Origin: Pseudorhodoferax aquiterrae
Lineage (GTDB): Bacteria > Pseudomonadota > Gammaproteobacteria > Burkholderiales > Burkholderiaceae_C
Direction: 5' to 3'
Assembly (NCBI RefSeq): GCF_014652235.1
Contig: NZ_BMYK01000015.1
Location: 1-64,000 of the forward strand
DNA: 64,000 nucleotides
Positions 15,961 to 23,222 of this stretch are shown piece after piece. Below the pieces are notes generated by a model. The model had not been told where the DNA came from, did no database searches, and saw nothing but the letters and a program-made list of their open reading frames with translations. The position numbers and the translations under genes were made by a program. Within the stretch, counting starts at the first letter, position 1. Every line of letters starts with the position of its first letter.

Positions 15961-17724
15961 TCATTCCGTTTCCAGCCCCTCGGCCTGCAGCGCCCACAGC
16001 TGGGCGTACAGGCCGCCGGCGCGGCGCAGCTGCTGCGGCGAACCGTCCTCGACGATGCGGCCTTCGGCCATCACGAGGATGCGGTCGAAGTCGGCCACGG
16101 TGGACAACCGGTGCGCCACGGCCAGCACGGTGCGCCCGCGCATGAGGTGGTCCAGCGCGCGCTGGATCTGGCCTTCGGAGCGGCTGTCCAGCGCCGAGGT
16201 GGCCTCGTCCAGCAGCAGGATGGGTGCGTTCTTGAGCATGGCGCGGGCGATGCCGATGCGCTGGCGCTGCCCGCCCGACAGCCGCGTGCCGCGCTCGCCG
16301 ACCACGGTGGCATAGCCCTGGGCCAACCCGCGCACGAAGCCGTCGCAATGCGCGTCGCGGGCGGCCTGCAGCACCTCGGCGTCGGTGGCCTGGGGCCGGC
16401 CGTAGCGCAGGTTCTCCATGAGCGTGCGGTGCAGCAGGCTGATGTCTTGCGGCACCACGCCGATGGCCGCGCGCAGCGAGGCCAGCTGCAGCTGCGCGAT
16501 GGGCTGGCCGTCCACCAGGATGCGGCCCGCGTCCGGATCGGCCGTGCGCGCGATGAGCCGCAGCAGCGTGGACTTGCCCGCGCCCGAGGGCCCGACGATG
16601 CCCACGCGCTGGCCGGCCGGGATGTGCAGGTGCAGGCCGCGGAACACCGGCGGCTGGGCGGGGTAGGCGAAGTGCAGCGCCTCGATGCGGATCTCGCCGG
16701 GGCCGGGCTGCAACGGCGTGGCGCCCGGCCGGTCGGCCACCTCGTGCGGCACGGCCACGGCCTGCAGCATGTCGGCAATCACGCCGAACTGCTGCGACGC
16801 ATCGACCAGCGACAGCGCCAGGTCGCGCGAGCCGTGCAGGATGCGGAAGGTCAGCGCGCTGACCACCACCACGTCGCCGGGCATGGCCTCTCCCGCGCGC
16901 CAGGCCTGCACCACCCAGACCAGCATGCCGCCGGCCATCAGCCACAGGCACAGGTCGTGCGCGGCGCGCACCTTCTCCAGGTACAGCCAGCTGCGCCGCT
17001 GCGCCTGTGCCTCCAGGCCGAAGGCGGCCCGCAGCCGGCGGTGCTCGCGTGCGCGGGCGCCGAAGGCCTGCACCGTCCAGATGTTGGCCACCACGTCCAC
17101 CAGTTCGCCGCCGACCCGGGCTGCCTGTTCGGCGAACTGCTGCTGCAGCGGCCGGGCGCGCCGGCCGAAGCGCGCCAGCACCGCGCCCATGAGGGCGACG
17201 AAGCCGGCCAGGGCCAGCGCCATGCGCACGTCCACCGTCCACAGCACCACCGCCGCGCCGAGGAAGTCCACGCAGGGCGGCAGGATCTTCCAGATCAGCG
17301 TGCCGAGGATGGAGCCGGTCGCGCCCGCCGTGGCCGTCACGCGGTTGCCCAGCGATCCGGCCATGTGCCGCGAGAAGTAGTCCTGCGAATGGCCCGAGAG
17401 GTGGCGGAACATGTCCAGCCGCACATCCACGCCGGTCGCCACCACGGCGTGGCAGCCGAGCCAGCCGCCCAGCCGCCAGCACAGGCTTTCGGCCGCGATC
17501 AGCACGATGAACAGGGCCAGCCAGCGCCAGATGGCGCGGCTGTGCCGGTCGTCCAGCGCCATCGCGTCGACGATGAGCTTCATGCCGTACTGCACGCCGA
17601 CCGAGCAGGCCGCGCCGGCCACGATCAGCAGCGCAAGCGTGCCGAACAGCAGTGGCCGGCGCCGCACGTAGTGCCACAGGAAGGCCGCCGGTCGCGCCGG
17701 CAGCGCCGCTTCAGCCGCCGGCAA
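15961..17724 (-). CDS. ABC exporter, fused membrane and ATPase domains
   Basis: A half-transporter of about 587 residues. Six membrane helices start at FLWHYVRRRPLLFGTLALLIVAG and end near residue 300; the ATPase has Walker A GPSGAGKST, Q-loop VVPQDISLL, signature RLSGGQRQR, Walker B ILLLDEATSALD and the H-loop VAHRLST. It belongs to the lipid/peptide/multidrug exporter class. The start is uncertain: the frame has no ATG after the glf stop, and a TTG at 17724, overlapping glf by 14 bases, is my best choice. The coupling to glf suggests export of a galactofuranose-containing or lipid-linked product, which is only inference. Confidence 0.8.
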   Translation of the reverse strand: MPAAEAALPARPAAFLWHYVRRRPLLFGTLALLIVAGAACSVGVQYGMKLIVDAMALDDRHSRAIWRWLALFIVLIAAESLCWRLGGWLGCHAVVATGVDVRLDMFRHLSGHSQDYFSRHMAGSLGNRVTATAGATGSILGTLIWKILPPCVDFLGAAVVLWTVDVRMALALAGFVALMGAVLARFGRRARPLQQQFAEQAARVGGELVDVVANIWTVQAFGARAREHRRLRAAFGLEAQAQRRSWLYLEKVRAAHDLCLWLMAGGMLVWVVQAWRAGEAMPGDVVVVSALTFRILHGSRDLALSLVDASQQFGVIADMLQAVAVPHEVADRPGATPLQPGPGEIRIEALHFAYPAQPPVFRGLHLHIPAGQRVGIVGPSGAGKSTLLRLIARTADPDAGRILVDGQPIAQLQLASLRAAIGVVPQDISLLHRTLMENLRYGRPQATDAEVLQAARDAHCDGFVRGLAQGYATVVGERGTRLSGGQRQRIGIARAMLKNAPILLLDEATSALDSRSEGQIQRALDHLMRGRTVLAVAHRLSTVADFDRILVMAEGRIVEDGSPQQLRRAGGLYAQLWALQAEGLETE

Positions 17725-18916
17725 CGGCGGGCAGCTGCGGCGGCAGCAGGCTGGGCCGCAGGGCCTGCGGCGCGCGGACACCGGACGCCGCCGGGGCCGT
17801 CTGCGCGATGCGGGCGAACAGCGCCAGGCTCTGCGCCACCACCTGGTCCATGTTGTAGTAGCGGTAGGTGCCCAGGCGGCCCGTGAAGGTGACACCGGGC
17901 GTCTGTTCGGCCAGCTGGGCATAGCGCTCGTAGAGCGCGGCGTTCTCGGGCGCCGGAATGGGGTAATAGGGGTCGCCCTGGTCGGTCGGGTACTCGTGCG
18001 TGATGCTGGTGCGCGGGTGCCGCTGGCCGGTCAGGTGCTTGTACTCGGTGATGCGCGTGTAGGGCACCTCGGGTGCCGGGTAGTTGACCACCGCCACGGG
18101 CTGCAGCCACTCCTGGTCCAGCGTGCGGTGCTCGAAGCGCAGCGAACGGTAGGGCAGCGGGCCGAAGCAGTAGCCGAAGAACTCGTCCACCGGCCCGGTG
18201 TAGACCAGATGGCGCCAGCGCACGGTGCCGCCCAGTTCGGCGTGGTCGGTGTCTGGCAGGAAGCGGATGTTGGGATGGTCCACCATGCGCTCGAACATGC
18301 GCGTGTAGCCTTCCAGCGGCATGCACTGGAAGCGGTCCTGGAAATAGCGGTCGTCCGCATCCGTGCGGGTGGGCACGCGGGCGGTGACCGACTTGTCCAG
18401 CTCGGTCGCGTCGCGGCCCCACTGCTTGCGCGTGTAGCCCTCGAAAAAGGTGCGGTACAGCTCCTCGCCGACCTGGCTCACCACCACGTCGCGCGAACTG
18501 CGCAACTCGGGCAGGGCGGTCGCCCGTGCGGCAAGAAATGCCGCCGCGCCGGCGCTGTCCAGCGACAGGCCGTAAAGCCGGTTGATGGTCGTGAGGTTGA
18601 TCGGCATGGGCAGCTGCTGGCCCTGCACATCGGCCAGCACGCGGTGCTGGTAGGGCCGCCAGCGCGTGAACTGCGACAGGTAGTCCACCACCTTCTGCGC
18701 ATTGGTGTGGAAGATGTGCGGCCCGTAGCGGTGGACCAGGACGCCCGCCGCATCGGTGCAGTCGTAGGCGTTGCCGCCCAGGTGGTCGCGGCGGTCGATC
18801 AGCAGCACGCGCAGGCCCAGCTGGCTGGCCAGCCGTTCCGCGAGCACGCAGCCCGCGAAACCGGCCCCCACGATCAGGTAGTCGAAAGTCTCGGGGGCGT
18901 GGGACGTGGGGAGCAT
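17711..18916 (-). CDS. glf: UDP-galactopyranose mutase
   Basis: A flavoenzyme that interconverts UDP-galactopyranose and UDP-galactofuranose in the cytoplasm. The FAD fold is at the N-terminus (YLIVGAGFAGCVLAERLA, then DRRDHLGGNAYD). HRYGPHIFHTN, FEGYTRKQWGRDATEL and GPVDEFFGYCFGPLPYRSLRFEH are family-specific. Length is about 401 aa, with a C-terminal extension rich in Pro/Ala beyond the usual 370-390 residues. AAGGA precedes the ATG at 18916. A strong sigma-54-type site lies 40 bp upstream. Galactofuranose is a component of envelope glycans, matching the nearby glycosyltransferases. Confidence 0.93.
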   Translation of the reverse strand: MLPTSHAPETFDYLIVGAGFAGCVLAERLASQLGLRVLLIDRRDHLGGNAYDCTDAAGVLVHRYGPHIFHTNAQKVVDYLSQFTRWRPYQHRVLADVQGQQLPMPINLTTINRLYGLSLDSAGAAAFLAARATALPELRSSRDVVVSQVGEELYRTFFEGYTRKQWGRDATELDKSVTARVPTRTDADDRYFQDRFQCMPLEGYTRMFERMVDHPNIRFLPDTDHAELGGTVRWRHLVYTGPVDEFFGYCFGPLPYRSLRFEHRTLDQEWLQPVAVVNYPAPEVPYTRITEYKHLTGQRHPRTSITHEYPTDQGDPYYPIPAPENAALYERYAQLAEQTPGVTFTGRLGTYRYYNMDQVVAQSLALFARIAQTAPAASGVRAPQALRPSLLPPQLPAVAGG

Positions 18917-18954
18917 GGTGTTCCTTGAGGAGCAGAGGGAGGACAGCTTCCCGA

Positions 18955-18972
18955 GGGCAACCGGCGTGCCCG
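18955..18972 (-). promoter_or_regulatory. Sigma-54-type promoter of glf and the ABC exporter
   Basis: The minus strand reads GGCACGCCGGTTGCC, +1 near 18945 and a 29-nt leader with AAGGA. It is placed between the divergent glf and MFS genes. Confidence 0.7.
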
Positions 18973-19016
18973 GCGGCCGCGCCATACTGGCGCCTTTGCG
19001 CTGCACCCCGCCCGCC

Positions 19017-20447
19017 ATGCCGACAGCCGCCGCTTCCCCGCACGACAGTGACCGATCGCCCTTGCTGTGGCTGGTGGCCATCGGCTTCTTCATGCAGGCA
19101 CTTGACGGCACCATCGTCAACACGGCGCTGCCCACCATGGCCAGGAGCCTGGGCGAAAGCCCGCTGCGCATGCAGTCGGTGGTCGTGGCCTACACGCTGA
19201 CCATGGCGATGCTGATCCCGGCCTCGGGCTGGGTGGCGGACCGCTTCGGCACGCGGCGCGTCTACATCACGGCCATCTCGCTGTTCGTGGCCGGTTCGGC
19301 GGCTTGCGCGCTGGCCCAGAACCTCACGCAGCTGGTGGCTGCGCGCGTGCTGCAGGGCATGGGCGGCGCCATGCTGCTGCCGGTCGGCCGGCTGGCGGTG
19401 CTGCGCGCCTATCCGCGCGAGCGCTTCCTCAAGGCCATGAGCTTCGTCGCCATCCCCGGCCTCATCGGCCCGCTGATCGGCCCGACGCTGGGTGGCTGGC
19501 TGGTGGAATACGTGAGCTGGCACTGGATCTTCTTGATCAACCTGCCGGTGGGGCTGATCGGCCTCGTCGCGTCAAGGATCTACATGCCCGATGGCCGGAT
19601 GCCCGCGGTCACGCGCTTCGACACGGCCGGCTACCTGCTGCTGTCCTTCGGCATGGTGGCGATCTCGCTGTCGCTGGACGGCGTGTCGGAGCTGGGCCTG
19701 CGCCAGGCCGCGGTGCTGGTGCTGCTGGTGTTCGGCATGGCCAGCCTGGTGGCCTACTGGCTGCATGCGGCGCGCCGGCCCGATCCGCTGTTCACGCCGC
19801 GCCTGTTCGACATCCAGAGCGTCACGGTCGGCCTGCTGGGCAACCTGTTCGCGCGCCTGGGCAGCAGCTGCATGCCGTTTTTGATCCCCTTGCTGCTGCA
19901 GGTCAGCATGGGCTACTCGCCGGCCCAGGCCGGCATGATGATGCTGCCGGTCGCCATCGCGGGCATGGCGAGCAAGTCGCTGGCCACCCGGTGGATCGGC
20001 CGCGCCGGCTACCGCAAGGTGCTGGTCACCAACACCATGCTGGTCGGTCTGGCGATGGCCAGCTTCGCGCTGAGCGCGCCGGAGCAACCGCTGTGGCTGC
20101 GCATCATCCAGCTGGCGGCCTTCGGCGCGGTCAACTCGATGCAGTTCACGGCCATGAACAGCGTGAGCCTCAAGGACCTGGACGGGCCGCTGGCCAGCAG
20201 CGGCAACAGCCTGCTGTCGATGGTGCAGATGCTGGCCATGAGCATGGGTGTGGCCGCCGCTGGCGCGGTGCTGGCGGCCTACACGGGCTACTTCACGGCG
20301 GTCGGGCAGACCCAGACGCTGTTCGCCTTCCGGGCGACCTTCGCGACCATGGGCCTCATGACCATCGCCTCCGCCTGGATCTTCTGGCAACTTGCGCCCG
20401 ACACGCCCCGCGCGGCGCCGGTGGAGCATCCGGTCGACGTGGGGTGA
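19017..20447 (+). CDS. MFS multidrug efflux protein (DHA2 family, MdtD-like)
   Basis: A 476-residue drug:H+ antiporter with fourteen predicted helices. The DHA2 motif LDGTIVNTALPTMARSLG is near the N-terminus, motif A appears as GWVADRFGTRRVYI, and motif C-like GLIGPLIGPTLGGWLVE follows. MdtD-type members have the same QALDGTIVNTALP opening. The start at 19017 (MPTAAASPHDSD) is inferred from where similarity should begin; no clear ribosome site is seen. It is divergent from glf. Substrate is unknown. Confidence 0.88.
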   Translation: MPTAAASPHDSDRSPLLWLVAIGFFMQALDGTIVNTALPTMARSLGESPLRMQSVVVAYTLTMAMLIPASGWVADRFGTRRVYITAISLFVAGSAACALAQNLTQLVAARVLQGMGGAMLLPVGRLAVLRAYPRERFLKAMSFVAIPGLIGPLIGPTLGGWLVEYVSWHWIFLINLPVGLIGLVASRIYMPDGRMPAVTRFDTAGYLLLSFGMVAISLSLDGVSELGLRQAAVLVLLVFGMASLVAYWLHAARRPDPLFTPRLFDIQSVTVGLLGNLFARLGSSCMPFLIPLLLQVSMGYSPAQAGMMMLPVAIAGMASKSLATRWIGRAGYRKVLVTNTMLVGLAMASFALSAPEQPLWLRIIQLAAFGAVNSMQFTAMNSVSLKDLDGPLASSGNSLLSMVQMLAMSMGVAAAGAVLAAYTGYFTAVGQTQTLFAFRATFATMGLMTIASAWIFWQLAPDTPRAAPVEHPVDVG

Positions 20448-20499
20448 CGGCGGCCATGTCTGCGTCCGCCGCGCCGATTCGTCGAAGTTCGGGCGCAGT

Positions 20500-20820
20500 T
20501 CACGCAGCAGGTCCACCGACTGGCGATTTCCGAGCGCCGCCCGACAACAGGGCCCGCAGCACCGCCATGTCCACCGGCTTGACGAGGTGGGCGTCGAAGC
20601 CCGCCTGTTCCGTCAGTTGCCGGTTGGCATGCTGGCCCAGGCCCGTGAGCGCGATGATGGGAATGCCGCGCCCCCATGGCTGCTGGCGCATGCGCCGGCA
20701 GGCCTCGTGGCCGCTCATGAACGGCATCCCGATGTCCATCAGCACCACGTTGGGCAGCAGCCCGGCGCCCACCTGCAGCGCCTGGGCACCGCTGTGTGCG
20801 GTGTGCGCGGCGTGGCCGTC
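20500..20820 (-). pseudogene. Receiver domain remnant of a hybrid kinase or response regulator
   Basis: The frame encodes the C-terminal two thirds of a receiver domain: HTAHSGAQALQVGAGLLPNVVLMDIGMPFMSGHEACRRMR with the phosphoacceptor Asp, then PIIALTGLGQHANRQLTEQAGFDAHLVKPVD with the conserved Thr and Lys. The first beta strand and acidic pair are missing, and upstream the frame turns into unrelated sequence near 20820. Such DIGMP-type receivers usually end hybrid histidine kinases in this group. It is a broken piece without start. Confidence 0.7.
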
Positions 20821-21005
20821 TATGCCGCGGCCAGCGCGAACTACCGTCTGGCCGACATGCTGACGCAGGCCTGGCAGCTGGGCTGGGTCCGGGCGGAACT
20901 GGCGCGCGAACTGAGCAAGCAGCATGCGGCGCTGCAGCGCCATCTGCGGCTCTTCGGCAGCGCGCGCCGCGCCTGAACCGGCGCGCGGCGGGGCGGCCGT
21001 TGCCC
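20821..21005 (+). other. Gene-poor stretch with an orphan reading-frame end
   Basis: Between the receiver remnant and the glycosyltransferase promoter, the plus strand carries the end of an open frame (20833-20976) with helical text ANYRLADMLTQAWQLGWV and ARELSKQHAALQRHLRLF. It lacks any start codon and joins the receiver remnant on the other strand at about 20820, so it is probably the tail of another decayed gene. I cannot assign it. Confidence 0.3.
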
Positions 21006-21023
21006 CGGGCACGTCGTTTGCCG
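21006..21023 (+). promoter_or_regulatory. Sigma-54-type promoter of the glycosyltransferase-nadE-GH1 operon
   Basis: GGCACGTCGTTTGCC with GG at 21008-21009 and GC at 21020-21021. +1 is near 21033, leaving an unusually long leader of about 118 nt before the GTG at 21151. The leader contains an imperfect hairpin (GCCCGTGTCACGGGC at about 21062). Confidence 0.65.
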
Positions 21024-21150
21024 CATGGACCGCGATGGATGCCATCTCTTCACCGCGGGATGCCCGTGTCACGGGCCTGTCGGCCCGCGCATGTCCGCAG
21101 TGCTGGCCAGCCGGCGCCATCCCCGATCCACTCCGTCACAAGGACACGCC

Positions 21151-22287
21151 GTGCTCCCCATCCTCGTCTTCTCGCACCTGCGCTGGCAGTTCGTCTACCA
21201 GAGACCGCAGCACCTGCTGGCGCGGCTGGCCGCGCGCAGGCCGGTGCTGTTCTTCGAGGAGCCCATCACCGGGGCCGAGCGGCCCTGGCTCGCGCATGCG
21301 CGCACACCGGAGGGCGTGACCGTGCTGCGCCCGCACGTGTGCGGGCAGGCGGCAGGTTTCGACGATGCCCACCTGCCGGTGCTGCGGCGCATGGTGCAGG
21401 AGGTGGTGCAGGACCCTGCGCTGGGCGCACACCTGCTGTGGTTCTACACGCCCATGGCGCTGGGGCTGGCTGCGGAGCTGCGCCCGCGCGGCGTGGTCTA
21501 CGACTGCATGGACGAACTATCGGCGTTTGCCGGCGCGCCGCCGCAGATGCTGGAGCGCGAGAGCGCGCTGCTGCAGCTCGCCGACGTCGTGCTGGCCGGC
21601 GGGCGCAGCCTGTACGAGGCCAAGCGCGAGCGCCATGCCGAGGTGCACTGCCTGCCCAGCAGCGTGGACGCCGCCCACTTTGCCAAGCAGCCGCCGGAGC
21701 ATGCCAGCCAGGCGGCCCTGCCGCACCCGCGCCTGGGCTACTACGGCGTGATCGATGAGCGGCTGGACCTGGACCTCGTCGCGGCGCTGGCCGATGCCCA
21801 TTCCGACTGGCAGGTCGTGATGGTGGGGCCCGTGGTCAAGATCGATCCGGCCAGCCTGCCGCATCGGCCCAATCTGCACTGGCTGGGCGCGCGCAGCTAT
21901 GCGGAGCTGCCGGCCCACCTGGTCGGCTGGGACGTGGCGCTGCTGCCGTTCGCGCTGAACGCCTCCACGCGTTTCATCAGTCCCACCAAGACGCTGGAGT
22001 ATCTCGCGGCCGGGCGGCCCTGTGTCAGCACGCGGATTCGCGACGTGGCGCGGGAGTACGGGCCCGAGGTCGCCATCGCCGACGGGCCGGCGGCCTTCGT
22101 CGCCGCCTGCGAGCGCATCCTGACCTGGTCCGCGGCCCAGCGTGCGGCGTTCGCTGCCGCGGCGCGGGCGCGGGTGGCTGCCACCTCGTGGGACCGCCAG
22201 GTCGAACGCATCGAAGCGCTGCTGGCGCGCTTCGAACCGGGACACGGCACGGGCGCGGCCGGTGCAGCGCCCGCCCTGGCGGCCTGA
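21151..22287 (+). CDS. GT-B glycosyltransferase
   Basis: A 378-residue glycosyltransferase of the GT4-like class. It opens with LPILVFSHLRWQFVYQRPQHLLARLA, a motif of glycosyltransferases found beside glf in envelope glycan clusters. A C-terminal Rossmann domain follows: GYYGVIDERLDLDLV, VMVGPVVKIDPASLPHRPNLHWLGARSYAELP and the donor site RFISPTKTLEYLAAGRPCVSTRIRDV. The GTG at 21151 is chosen because AAGGA lies seven bases upstream. First gene of an operon with nadE and a GH1-glycosyltransferase fusion, whose C-terminal domain is its paralogue. Confidence 0.85.
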   Translation: MLPILVFSHLRWQFVYQRPQHLLARLAARRPVLFFEEPITGAERPWLAHARTPEGVTVLRPHVCGQAAGFDDAHLPVLRRMVQEVVQDPALGAHLLWFYTPMALGLAAELRPRGVVYDCMDELSAFAGAPPQMLERESALLQLADVVLAGGRSLYEAKRERHAEVHCLPSSVDAAHFAKQPPEHASQAALPHPRLGYYGVIDERLDLDLVAALADAHSDWQVVMVGPVVKIDPASLPHRPNLHWLGARSYAELPAHLVGWDVALLPFALNASTRFISPTKTLEYLAAGRPCVSTRIRDVAREYGPEVAIADGPAAFVAACERILTWSAAQRAAFAAAARARVAATSWDRQVERIEALLARFEPGHGTGAAGAAPALAA

Positions 22288-22315
22288 CGGTCCGCAGCGA
22301 CGAAGGGACCGCCCG

Positions 22316-23209
22316 ATGCAGCCCACCCAGCGCCCTGAACCGGGGTCTCTGCCCGCCACCGACCGGGCGGTTTCGTCCATGGCCGGCGAGGCGCCACTAT
22401 CCCGGCACGCGGTGCTGCAGCAGCTGCAAGTGCTGGGCGATTTCGACGCGGAACGCGAACTCGAACGCCGCGTCGCCTTCCTGGCCGAAGACCTGCGCGC
22501 CAGCGGCAGGCGCGCGCTGGTGCTGGGCATCAGCGGCGGTGTCGATTCGCTGGTGGCCGGCGCCATGGCGCAACGGGCCGTGTCGCGGCTGCGGGCCGCA
22601 GGCGCGCGCGCGGAGTTCATCGCCATGCGCCTGCCGTACGGCCGCCAGCACGATGCCGCCGAGGCCGAGCGCTGCGTCGCCTTCATCGCGCCCGACCGCG
22701 TGCACGCGGTGGACGTGCAGGGCGCGGTGGATGCGCTGCGCGATGCCCTGCGCGGGGCCGGCGTGGACCTGGGCGACGCGGGCACGGCTGACTTCCTGGT
22801 CGGCAACATCAAGGCCCGCGCGCGCATGGTGGCGCAGTACGCCGCGGCCGGCGCCTACGACGGTCTGGTCATCGGCACCGACCATGCGGCCGAGGCCTTG
22901 ATGGGCTTCTTCACCAAGCATGGCGACGGCGCTGCCGACGTGCTGCCGCTGGCCGGCCTGTCCAAGCGCCGTGTGCGCGCGCTGGGGCTGGCGCTGGGCG
23001 CGCCGGTGGAGCTGGTCATGAAGGTGCCCACGGCCGACCTGGAGAGCCTGGCGCCGCTCAAGCCCGACGAGCAGGCCTTCGGTGTCTCCTACGACACCAT
23101 CGACGACTACCTGGAGGGCCTGCCCGTCGATGCCGCGGCCGAGCGGCGCATCCTCGCGCAGTACCTGGCCACGGCGCACAAGCGGGCGCCGGCGCGCCGG
23201 CCGGCGTAG
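22316..23209 (+). CDS. nadE: NAD+ synthetase, ammonia-dependent type
   Basis: The final step of NAD synthesis: deamido-NAD to NAD with ATP and ammonia. The PP-loop is LGISGGVDSLVAGAMA; further motifs are MRLPYGRQHDAAEAERC, NIKARARMVAQYAAA, VIGTDHAAEALMGFFTKHGDGAADVLPLAGLSKRRVRAL and SLAPLKPDEQAFGVSYDTIDDYLEG. There is no glutaminase domain. Length is 297 aa, with an N-terminal extension of about 25 residues relative to the domain. An inner ATG at 22379 is possible, but GAAGGGA before 22316 favours the longer form. Its place between two glycosylation genes is unexpected. Confidence 0.92.
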   Translation: MQPTQRPEPGSLPATDRAVSSMAGEAPLSRHAVLQQLQVLGDFDAERELERRVAFLAEDLRASGRRALVLGISGGVDSLVAGAMAQRAVSRLRAAGARAEFIAMRLPYGRQHDAAEAERCVAFIAPDRVHAVDVQGAVDALRDALRGAGVDLGDAGTADFLVGNIKARARMVAQYAAAGAYDGLVIGTDHAAEALMGFFTKHGDGAADVLPLAGLSKRRVRALGLALGAPVELVMKVPTADLESLAPLKPDEQAFGVSYDTIDDYLEGLPVDAAAERRILAQYLATAHKRAPARRPA

Positions 23210-23222
23210 CCTGGGATACCGC

